From an uncultured Bacillaceae bacterium (GTDB taxonomy: Bacteria > Bacillota > Bacilli > Bacillales > Caldibacillaceae), in contig CALKAK010000140.1 of assembly GCA_937983015.1 (NCBI GenBank), positions 1 through 25,084 of the forward strand: a stretch of DNA of 25,084 nt, written 5' to 3'. The position numbers were made by a program, and so were the translations under genes. Shown here piece after piece: positions 1 through 6,072 of the stretch. The notes beneath the pieces are model-generated. The model was not told the origin of the DNA. It worked only from the letters and a program-made list of their open reading frames with translations, and did no database searches. Position 1 is the stretch's first letter. Every line of letters starts with the position of its first letter.

Positions 1-228
1 TTCAACATCAAAATGGTTCATGTGCAAATACCGTGCCAAAACAATGCCATCGCCGCCGTTATTCCCCTTTCCTGCCAAAATCAAAATGCGATCATCATCC
101 TGCAACAATGGGCGGATCGCCTGATATAAACTGCGACCGGCTGTCTCCATAAGGGCATTCGTACTCAACCCATTAGCATGGGCCCGCTGATCTGCTTCAT
201 GGATATCAGCTTCTTTGTAAATATACAT
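1..228 (-). CDS. nnrE: NAD(P)H-hydrate epimerase, N-terminal part (cut by window edge)
   Basis: Only the first 76 codons are present; the gene runs off the left edge. The translation starts MYIYKEADIHEADQRA, continues through an ALMETAGRSL helix, and reaches the glycine-rich GKGNNGGDGIVLARYL motif of the YjeF_N fold around residues 53-68. That family epimerises damaged NAD(P)H hydrate (NADHX/NADPHX) so that a partner dehydratase can repair it; in many bacteria both domains are fused, which cannot be judged here. The ATG at 228 is preceded by a purine-rich GGAAAGGAAG site at a good distance. No convincing promoter lies between this start and the hairpin at 253-283, so it may rely on readthrough from the gene to its right. 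Family identification is strong; whether the full protein is mono- or bifunctional is unknown. Confidence 0.85.
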   Translation of the reverse strand, partial: MYIYKEADIHEADQRAHANGLSTNALMETAGRSLYQAIRPLLQDDDRILILAGKGNNGGDGIVLARYLHMNHFDVE

Positions 229-252
229 GAGCGGCACTTCCTTTCCATACAA

Positions 253-283
253 TAAAAAAATCCCTGAACGAGCCAGGAATTTT
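253..283 (-). terminator. Intrinsic terminator after the DUF6501-like gene
   Basis: On the minus strand an AATTCCTG/CAGGGATT-type stem with a short CTCGTT-containing loop is followed by seven T residues. It lies 50 bp after the stop of the small gene at 334-543 and only 25 bp before the start of nnrE. A second inverted repeat (arms TCCAGAC at 317-323 and 284-290) precedes it. Confidence 0.65.
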
Positions 284-333
284 TCCAGACGGACGCATCC
301 ACACCTCAGAGAAGAAGTCTGGATCCGCCCTCG

Positions 334-543
334 TTATTCATCTACCTCGACAAAATATTCCTTGCCATAACCGCCGATGCGCCCCGTATCATCGACTATA
401 AAATAATATTCCGGTGTCTCGCTTTTTACCTCATAAATATTCTCAGGTGTCAACACCCGGTCCACCCGATATTTTTTCGCCTTTGTATGGACACATTTAA
501 TCTTCTTGATCGTCGGTAATTCTTTCCATCGTAAATGAATCAT
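334..543 (-). CDS. Small conserved Bacillus protein, DUF6501-like
   Basis: A 69-residue acidic/basic soluble protein starting MIHLRWKELPTIKKIKCVH, with a CVHTKAKKY stretch, a YEVKSETPEYYFIVDD segment and a C-terminal GGYGKEYF motif. These resemble, from memory, a small family of uncharacterised Bacillaceae proteins (DUF6501); no activity is known to me. The open frame extends to an ATG at 564, but AAAGGAGATG lies just upstream of the ATG at 543, so I chose that start. There is no signal peptide or membrane segment. The gene sits between the terminators at 253-283 and 621-651, so it is probably a separate unit, possibly with partial readthrough into nnrE. Confidence 0.75.
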   Translation of the reverse strand: MIHLRWKELPTIKKIKCVHTKAKKYRVDRVLTPENIYEVKSETPEYYFIVDDTGRIGGYGKEYFVEVDE

Positions 544-620
544 CACAATCCATCTCCTTTCCATATCTATTATAGATAGAAATTTCCAATTGAATCAAGA
601 CGACCTAAAAAATTTACTAA

Positions 621-651
621 TAAAAACGGCCCGTGGATTCCATCCACGGGC
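621..651 (-). terminator. Intrinsic terminator of the odhAB operon
   Basis: A perfect 10-bp stem (GCCCGTGGAT / ATCCACGGGC at 642-651 and 629-638) with a 3-nt loop, followed on the minus strand by CGTTTTTATT. It begins 11 bp after the odhB stop codon. Confidence 0.92.
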
Positions 652-661
652 ACACGTTCCT

Positions 662-1888
662 TTACGTATTCAATAGTAGACGTTCTGGATTTTCCAGTAA
701 ATTTTTCACCGTAACAAGGAAGCTTACCGCTTCTTTGCCATCGACGATGCGGTGATCATAAGATAAGGCAACGTACATCATCGGCCGGATCTCGATCCGT
801 TCATCATCTACAGCAACCGGACGGTTTTGAATGGCATGCATACCTAAAATACCGACTTGTGGTCCGTTCAAGATCGGTGTCGAGAACAAGGATCCGAAGA
901 CACCACCGTTGGTGATCGTGAAGGTACCGCCTTGTAAGTCCTGTAGTGTCAATTTATTTTCCCGGGCCTTTTTTGCAAGATCAGCGATATCCCGTTCTAT
1001 TTCGGCAAAATTTTTCTTGTCACAATCCCGAACCACCGGGACGACGAGTCCTTCATCAGTGGAAACGGCGATGCCGATATCGTAATACTTCTTCACGATC
1101 AAATAATCACCATCAATTTCCGCATTTAACAGCGGGAATTTCTTCAATGCCGCTACAACCGCTTTCGTGAAAAAGGACATATAACCAAGTCTGACATCAT
1201 GTTCTTGTAGAAACTTCTCTTTCCAGCGTTTTCTCAAATCCATAACCGCTGTCATATCGATTTCGTTAAATGTCGTCAGCATTGCAGCGGTTTGCTGAAC
1301 CTCTTTCAAACGCTTGGCGATCGTTTGTCGCCGGCGCGTCATGCGGATAATTTCTACCGGTTTATCTTCACTAGCGACGGCAGGAACCGGTTGTACCTCG
1401 CGTTTTGGTTGCGGTGCAGCTTGTTTTAGCAATTCATAACCTGCCACATCTTGTTTGCGAATTCGTCCTAATGGATCGGCTGCGGGCACTTCGGTAAGAT
1501 CGATTCCTTTTTCCCGAGCAAGTTTTCTGGCTGCCGGGGTGGCCACCGGTTGTTGGTTATTTGTCGGCTTTTCCGGTTCTTTTGCCACCGGCTGAGGCGC
1601 TTCTCCTTCTTTTACTTCCGGTTTTTCAGGGGTTGCAACGGTTGCTGCTGCTTCACCTTCCGCGACTATCGCAATCGTATCACCAACTTGCACCGTATCG
1701 CCTTCAGCAAAAAGAAGCTCCTTTATAACACCTTCAAATTCTGAAATCAGATCAACATTAACTTTATCCGTTTCTAATTCTGCTACTGCTTCCCCTTTGT
1801 TGACATAATCACCTGGCTGTTTCAACCATCGAGAAATCGTACCATCATAAATAGATTCTGCTAGTTCCGGTACTTTAATTTCTGCCAT
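662..1888 (-). CDS. odhB: Dihydrolipoyllysine succinyltransferase, E2 of 2-oxoglutarate dehydrogenase
   Basis: A 408-residue E2 subunit that transfers the succinyl group from lipoamide to CoA in the TCA cycle and forms the core of the complex. Domains in order: one lipoyl domain (1-76) with the lipoylated Lys42 in ETDKVNVDL; an Ala/Pro/Glu-rich linker (about 80-115); a peripheral subunit-binding domain (about 117-150, TPAARKLAREKGIDL); and a CoA-dependent acyltransferase domain (about 180-408) with the catalytic SYDHRIVDG motif (His379, Asp383). The substrate assignment rests on the single lipoyl domain and on the E1o gene directly upstream. An ATG at 1894 is also in frame, but the GGGG ribosome site ending at 1897 is only 2 nt from it and 8 nt from the ATG at 1888, which also gives the family-typical MAEIKVPELAESI start. 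It lies 66 bp after odhA, with a strong terminator behind it. Confidence 0.97.
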   Translation of the reverse strand: MAEIKVPELAESIYDGTISRWLKQPGDYVNKGEAVAELETDKVNVDLISEFEGVIKELLFAEGDTVQVGDTIAIVAEGEAAATVATPEKPEVKEGEAPQPVAKEPEKPTNNQQPVATPAARKLAREKGIDLTEVPAADPLGRIRKQDVAGYELLKQAAPQPKREVQPVPAVASEDKPVEIIRMTRRRQTIAKRLKEVQQTAAMLTTFNEIDMTAVMDLRKRWKEKFLQEHDVRLGYMSFFTKAVVAALKKFPLLNAEIDGDYLIVKKYYDIGIAVSTDEGLVVPVVRDCDKKNFAEIERDIADLAKKARENKLTLQDLQGGTFTITNGGVFGSLFSTPILNGPQVGILGMHAIQNRPVAVDDERIEIRPMMYVALSYDHRIVDGKEAVSFLVTVKNLLENPERLLLNT

Positions 1889-1935
1889 AATCATATCCCC
1901 TTTCCCTTTTGCCTATCTTGAATTCACTATTTGTT

Positions 1936-1979
1936 AAGGACGTCTCCGTCCTTATCACAGGACGGAGTAAACTGTCCTG
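1936..1979 (-). promoter_or_regulatory. Competing hairpins at the odhA-odhB junction
   Basis: Three stem-loops can be drawn on the mRNA here. The first is CAGGAC/GTCCTG (1979-1974 with 1963-1958), in the last odhA codons. The second is CTCCGTCC/GGACGGAG (1967-1960 with 1951-1944), whose loop holds the odhA TGA stop. The third is AAGGACG/CGTCCTT (1953-1947 with 1942-1936), closed by a GAGA tetraloop. The second shares bases with both others and so excludes them. No T-run follows, so this is not a terminator. A role in mRNA processing, stability or odhB translation is inference. Confidence 0.55.
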
Positions 1980-4741
1980 GAAAACGTTTCTCGGAGAATC
2001 TTTTCCTGCTCTTTCTTATGGGATTCAAGATCCCCTTCACTAGTAGCGGCACGAGCTGGTCTGCCGATATAGCGGATGGTTTGATTTCCTCTTTTCAATT
2101 CTTGAAGCTGTGGCGCAACGTAATTCCAAGCACCCATATTTTGCGGTTCTTCTTGCACCCAGACGATTTCTTTTACCCGTGTATATTTATCGAGATAGTT
2201 TGCTAGAATTTCCGCGGGGAACGGATACAATTCTTCGATCCGCAAAATATGGAACCAATCTCGTTCTTCAATATTCGCCAATCGTTCTTCCAGATCGATC
2301 GCCACTTTACCCGTGCACAGTATGAGTCGTTCTACTTGGTCAGGATTCTCACCCAATCCACGTTGTTCTAACACGGGTTTAAAAGAACCGTCCGCCAATT
2401 CATCCGCACTTGAGAAGACTAGTGGATGACGCAATAGACTCTTAGGTGTGAAGATGATGAGCGGACGAATGGCTTCGTTTTGTAAATTCAATGCCTGGCG
2501 CCGTAAAATATGGAAATACTGGGAAGATCGGGTCATATTGGCCACAATCCAGTTGTTTTCTGCCGCCAGCGTTAAAAAGCGTTCGATACGAGCGCTGGAA
2601 TGTTCCGGACCCTGCCCTTCGTATCCATGGGGCAGTAATACGACGATTCCGCTTTTCTCTCCCCATTTCGCCCGGCCACTCGAGATAAATTGGTCGAACA
2701 TGACCTGGGCACCATTGGCAAAATCACCGAACTGTGCCTCCCAAAGGACAAGGGTTTCCGGAGCGTATACATTATAGCCGTATTCGAAGCCAAGAACGCC
2801 TGTTTCACTTAACGGGCTATTATGAACTTCAAAAGAGGCTTTTCCTTCAGATAGAAAATGTATCGGTACGAGCTTCTCGCCGGTTTTATGATCGTGCAAT
2901 ACGAGATGCCTCTGAACAAAGGTGCCGCGCTGGGAATCCTGTCCGGTTAATCGCACCGGAATACCATCGGCGACAATGGAAGCAAAGGCCAGTATTTCCG
3001 CATGGGCCCAGTCGATTTTCGCTTCATGGAAGGCCTGTCTACGACGCTGGATAATTCTCCCTAGCTTCGGCAGGGGTTCGAAATCTTCCGGCCAGTCGAG
3101 TAATTCGTCGTTTATCCGCTGTAATTTTTCATAAGGTACTTTCGTGTCGACATCGGGCAGTGGTTGACGGACGGCCTGCGGTGGAGTTAAATCATGCTCC
3201 AACCGATCTGCCTTGACAACTCTATCATGAGCCTCCCGCAGACGACGACTGACCTCGTTTTCGATGGAGGCAGCATTGTCTGGATCGATGATCCCCTCGG
3301 TTATCAATTGTTCCTTATATAAAACCCGCACCGGTGGATGTTGGTGAATATTTTGATACATGAGCGGGTTGGTCATCATCGGTTCATCCATTTCATTATG
3401 GCCGTAACGACGATAGCCGATCAAATCAATCAAGATGTCCTTTTTAAAGGTCTGTCGATAGAGAACAGCTAATTTCCCTGCGAAAATGACGGCCTCTGGA
3501 TCATCGGCATTGACATGTATGATCGGGATATCAAAACCTTTAGCCAGATCACTGGCATAACGTGTGGACCGACCTTCATCCACTTCCGTTGTAAAGCCGA
3601 TCATATTATTGGCAATTATATGAACAATCCCCCCTGTTCCATACCCGGGAAGCTGCGACATATTTAATGTTTCCGCGACCACGCCCTGACCGATAAATGC
3701 TGCATCACCATGAATGACAATACCGAGAGCTCGATTAACATCATGTTTTGGAGCACCTGGTGATGTTCGGTCGTCTTGGGCTGCCCGGGTAAATCCGGAG
3801 ATGACAGGGTTTACGAATTCTAGATGACTCGGGTTATTAGCTAGCGTAATCCGCACATCACCTTTATGGCGTACGCCACCTAGATGGTATTTCACATCCC
3901 CGTTCCAGCCAAATGTACACTCGAAGGAACCATCTTCTGGTAAAAATTGTTCGGCCGCAACATTTTGAAACTCGGCAAGCATCATTTCATAAGGTTTACC
4001 GATGACATGCGTCAAAACATTTAGTCTGCCGCGGTGCGCCATACCAATATTGATATTTTTCACACCTTTTTCGGTGGCAATGGCAATGATTTCATCAAGT
4101 AATGGGACTAATGTGTCCAAACCTTCGATCGAAAAACGTTTGGCCCCGACATATGTTTTATGAAGGAACTGTTCGAAAAATTCCACTTCCACAAGCCGTT
4201 TATATAAAGCCCGTTTTTTCTCTATCGAATTATCCCGGGTATCATCCGAACTTTCGATAATATCGGTTAACCATTTTTTCTCATTTTCATCTTGCAAATG
4301 GTGATATTCAAATGCAATTTTACCCGTATAAATATGAAATAGATCTTTCAGTGCTTCTAACCCATTTTTACCATTAAAACGGTTCCCGAATAACGAGCCG
4401 GGCAGTGCGGCCAAATCACTTTGCGTGATCCCTTCATAGCGGGATAAAAATCGTTCAAATGAGGTTTTTTGGTTTTCCAGCGGATTTATATCGGCCTCAA
4501 GATGTCCCTTCGCCCGAATATCTTCGGCGATCCTCAAAGCTGTAATCAGTTTAAATAGATCCAGGTTAAAGGGCTGGCTCACCGATTCTTTTTCACTTTC
4601 AAGGATGGGAGCTCCCCATGTATCAAATAAATGTCTTAATTCAGGATCCACCTGTTCGGCATCATGCAAATACCGTTCATACATCTCCACGATGAAACCG
4701 AGGTTCGGCCCGTGAAACTTTCCCCATGGATTCGTGCTCAT
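1955..4741 (-). CDS. odhA: 2-oxoglutarate dehydrogenase E1 component
   Basis: A 928-residue thiamine-diphosphate-dependent E1o that decarboxylates 2-oxoglutarate and succinylates the lipoyl arm of OdhB. Visible landmarks: N-terminal MSTNPWGKFHGPNLGFI, typical of Bacillus OdhA; the FSIEGLD and AHRGRLNVL active-site stretches near residues 204 and 236; the ThDP/Mg motif from GDAAF (about 345) to ANNMIGFTT (about 377); the RYGHNEMDEP loop; and the C-terminal transketolase-like half with QGPEHSSARIERFL and VWVQEEPQNMGAW. Length is close to the family norm (about 940). The open frame extends upstream to 4780, but GGAGGGG seven bases before the ATG at 4741 fixes the start. A promoter-like pair lies at 4846-4873. 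The gene overlaps nothing and leads odhB by 66 bp. No internal stop or missing motif is seen. Confidence 0.97.
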   Translation of the reverse strand: MSTNPWGKFHGPNLGFIVEMYERYLHDAEQVDPELRHLFDTWGAPILESEKESVSQPFNLDLFKLITALRIAEDIRAKGHLEADINPLENQKTSFERFLSRYEGITQSDLAALPGSLFGNRFNGKNGLEALKDLFHIYTGKIAFEYHHLQDENEKKWLTDIIESSDDTRDNSIEKKRALYKRLVEVEFFEQFLHKTYVGAKRFSIEGLDTLVPLLDEIIAIATEKGVKNINIGMAHRGRLNVLTHVIGKPYEMMLAEFQNVAAEQFLPEDGSFECTFGWNGDVKYHLGGVRHKGDVRITLANNPSHLEFVNPVISGFTRAAQDDRTSPGAPKHDVNRALGIVIHGDAAFIGQGVVAETLNMSQLPGYGTGGIVHIIANNMIGFTTEVDEGRSTRYASDLAKGFDIPIIHVNADDPEAVIFAGKLAVLYRQTFKKDILIDLIGYRRYGHNEMDEPMMTNPLMYQNIHQHPPVRVLYKEQLITEGIIDPDNAASIENEVSRRLREAHDRVVKADRLEHDLTPPQAVRQPLPDVDTKVPYEKLQRINDELLDWPEDFEPLPKLGRIIQRRRQAFHEAKIDWAHAEILAFASIVADGIPVRLTGQDSQRGTFVQRHLVLHDHKTGEKLVPIHFLSEGKASFEVHNSPLSETGVLGFEYGYNVYAPETLVLWEAQFGDFANGAQVMFDQFISSGRAKWGEKSGIVVLLPHGYEGQGPEHSSARIERFLTLAAENNWIVANMTRSSQYFHILRRQALNLQNEAIRPLIIFTPKSLLRHPLVFSSADELADGSFKPVLEQRGLGENPDQVERLILCTGKVAIDLEERLANIEERDWFHILRIEELYPFPAEILANYLDKYTRVKEIVWVQEEPQNMGAWNYVAPQLQELKRGNQTIRYIGRPARAATSEGDLESHKKEQEKILRETFSRTVYSVL

Positions 4742-5082
4742 GTATATACCCCTCCAACCAATGAAAACTATGTATTTCAAAAAAGAAATTTATTATTTTA
4801 CAATAAAAATCGAATACCCATCACCCTTTAACCGTTTCCATCATAATTTTATCATTTAATGTGGTGAAGTCAAAGGAAATGATTAAATTTTCCAGCAATT
4901 AAAAGGAATGGTTTTTTTCTATATAGAAACATTCTTTTATTATTTTATTAACAAAATAGTGATGTCTGAAAACAGCCCATCGGCTACATCCTACTATTTC
5001 TTATTCGATTTTCAATCGATTTGTTATGAATTTGCTAAAAATTGTACTAATAAAGAAATATTCCGTATATTGCAGAACTCGC
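4742..5082. other. Non-coding region upstream of odhA
   Basis: An AT-rich gap holding the odhA leader (about 100 nt) and promoter. Its outer part (4874-5082) shows an imperfect inverted repeat around 4903-4938 and nothing I can name. A short plus-strand open frame (4908-5156) runs across the csp terminator and has no ribosome site or family resemblance, so I do not call it a gene. Confidence 0.6.
4846..4873 (-). promoter_or_regulatory. Sigma-A-like promoter of odhAB
   Basis: Minus strand: TTGACT (-35, 4873-4868), 16-bp spacer, TAAAAT (-10, 4851-4846). Each hexamer matches 5 of 6 consensus bases. It would give a leader of roughly 100 nt before odhA. No operator is recognised. Confidence 0.6.
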
Positions 5083-5114
5083 AAAAAAGGGACAGGCTGG
5101 AACGATCCTGTCCC
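5083..5114 (-). terminator. Terminator of the second csp gene
   Basis: Minus strand GGGACAGG/CCTGTCCC stem (8 bp, 10-nt loop), followed immediately by TTTTTTGC. It lies 45 bp downstream of the stop of the csp gene at 5159-5362. Confidence 0.85.
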
Positions 5115-5158
5115 GAATTCGTTATGGGCATATCTTTGGTATTTTACCGCAATTGAAT

Positions 5159-5362
5159 TTATGAAAGTTTTTGCACATTTACCGCTTGTGGTCCGCGGTC
5201 GCTTTCCTCTATATCGAAGCTTACTTCTTCACCCTCATCTAATGTTTTATAACCGTCGCCTAAAATGGCTGTATAATGGACAAACACGTCACCACCATCG
5301 TCCGCTTCGATAAACCCATAACCTTTTTCTGCATTAAACCACTTTACTTTACCTGTTGCCAT
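5159..5362 (-). CDS. csp: Cold-shock protein (CspA/CspB family), second copy
   Basis: A 67-residue single cold-shock domain that binds single-stranded RNA/DNA and acts as an RNA chaperone. RNP1 is KGYGFI (13-18) and RNP2 is VFVHYTAI (about 26-33), with Tyr where the other copy and most family members have Phe. The C-terminal half is unusually acidic (DEGEEVSFDIEESD) before the canonical RGPQAVNV. The ribosome site AGGGAGGA precedes the ATG. The gene has its own terminator and sits behind the terminator of the first csp gene (5512-5542), so about 150 nt separates it from that unit, room for its own promoter and a csp-type leader. A 15-bp palindrome at 5390-5404 lies in that leader, about 28 nt before the start. 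Confidence 0.96.
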   Translation of the reverse strand: MATGKVKWFNAEKGYGFIEADDGGDVFVHYTAILGDGYKTLDEGEEVSFDIEESDRGPQAVNVQKLS

Positions 5363-5389
5363 TCTAATCCTCCCTAGTATTTCGATCGG

Positions 5390-5404
5390 TGTGGAGACTC
5401 CACA
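5390..5404 (-). repeat. 15-bp palindrome in the second csp leader
   Basis: A perfect palindrome, TGTGGA-GTC-TCCACA on the minus strand, 28 nt upstream of the csp start and just before the ribosome site. In RNA it could fold with a 3-nt loop; in DNA it could be a dyad operator. No family of regulator is recognised. Confidence 0.45.
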
Positions 5405-5511
5405 TTTTCAGTATGAGACAAGGTGGTCAATTCTAAACCCGATTTTCGAAATTTCATGGATTTTTCTCACTTACTAATAATTAACAAGTGGAACTTATCG
5501 TGAAGAATAAT

Positions 5512-5542
5512 AAAAAAAGCGGCGCTATGAGCACCGCTTTTT
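5512..5542 (-). terminator. Terminator of the first csp gene
   Basis: Minus strand GCGGTGC/GCGCCGC stem (5537-5531 with 5525-5519), flanked by A-rich and T-rich arms that extend the pairing, ending in seven T residues. It lies 9 bp after the csp stop codon, between the two csp genes. Confidence 0.88.
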
Positions 5543-5551
5543 CATTCGTTC

Positions 5552-5752
5552 TTATAATTTTACAACGTTAGCTGCTTGTGGTCCGCGATTACCTTCCACG
5601 ATATCAAAAGTTACAGTTTGGCCTTCTTCTAAAGTACGGAAGCCTTCACCTTCGATTGCTGTGAAGTGAACGAAAACATCGTCCTGTCCTTCTACTTCGA
5701 TAAAACCGTATCCTTTTTCGGCACTGAACCATTTGACTTTACCTGTATTCAT
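5552..5752 (-). CDS. csp: Cold-shock protein (CspA/CspB family), first copy
   Basis: A 66-residue cold-shock domain protein beginning MNTGKVKWFSAEKGYGFIEV. RNP1 KGYGFI and RNP2 VFVHFTAI are intact, and the C-terminus RGPQAANVVKL is the classic family ending. It should bind single-stranded nucleic acid in the cytoplasm as an RNA chaperone. The frame is open to 5839, but AGGAGGA sits just before the ATG at 5752 and the extension encodes the leader hairpin, so the short form is right. Expression is probably controlled through the consensus promoter at 5895-5923 and the roughly 135-nt structured leader. The terminator at 5512-5542 separates it from the second copy; the two proteins are similar but clearly diverged, especially in the acidic C-terminal half. 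Confidence 0.97.
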   Translation of the reverse strand: MNTGKVKWFSAEKGYGFIEVEGQDDVFVHFTAIEGEGFRTLEEGQTVTFDIVEGNRGPQAANVVKL

Positions 5753-5802
5753 CGTATTCCTCCTAAAAGTAAACTTTACATCAGTACCCATTAAAAAGCA
5801 AA

Positions 5803-5858
5803 GTCGCAACTGACATTTGAAGCAGGTTGAATCGCCCACATCAAATCTCAGTTGCGAC
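5803..5858 (-). promoter_or_regulatory. Long stem-loop in the first csp leader, possible attenuator
   Basis: Arms at 5858-5841 and 5820-5803 are 18 nt each with one mismatch (GTCGCAACTGAGATTTGA against its partner) around a 20-nt loop. It lies inside the predicted leader, about 30 nt after the likely transcription start and 50 nt before the csp start codon. The distal arm is followed by TTTGCTTTTTAA, which resembles the T-tract of an intrinsic terminator. A termination/antitermination role is inference. Confidence 0.7.
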
Positions 5859-5894
5859 CTTCACTTCAAAATGGAACTATGTATTACTTTATTT

Positions 5895-5923
5895 ATTCTA
5901 TTTGAATCGTATCTATTTGTCAA
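5895..5923 (-). promoter_or_regulatory. Strong sigma-A promoter of the first csp gene
   Basis: Minus strand TTGACA (5923-5918), exact 17-bp spacer, TAGAAT (5900-5895). The best promoter match in the window. It predicts a leader of about 135 nt, typical of csp genes. Confidence 0.85.
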
Positions 5924-6025
5924 CAAAATTTTTCCATTTAAATAGTACTTGATGAAGCAACGTAAATATTCCATATAATAAAAATATCCATTCTTAGTGA
6001 AAAACCATCGCAACTTTTAAACAGA

Positions 6026-6050
6026 CTACCCGGCCGTCGTGACCGGGTAG
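6026..6050 (-). terminator. Probable terminator of bpr
   Basis: Perfect 8-bp stem CTACCCGG/CCGGGTAG with a 9-nt loop, 22 bp after the bpr stop codon. The following tract (TCTGTTTAAAAG) is only moderately T-rich, so termination may be incomplete. Confidence 0.65.
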
Positions 6051-6072
6051 CTTTGATCCAGGAAACGGGTTA

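Noticed and set aside
2448..3054. Long plus-strand open frames opposite odhA
   Set aside because: They are antisense to a fully conserved enzyme and their composition is explained by its codon usage; no ribosome site or motif.
4908..5156. Plus-strand open frame of 82 codons
   Set aside because: It crosses the csp terminator hairpin, has no ribosome site, low-complexity aromatic start and no family resemblance; a chance frame.
5803..5858. Terminal inverted repeat of a miniature mobile element
   Set aside because: No flanking target duplication was seen and the element sits exactly inside a csp leader; a regulatory stem-loop fits better, though copies elsewhere in the genome were not checked.
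6026..6050. Transposon end or attachment site at the GC-rich hairpin after bpr
   Set aside because: It is a single stem at the expected terminator position, with no matching copy elsewhere in the window and no recombinase gene.
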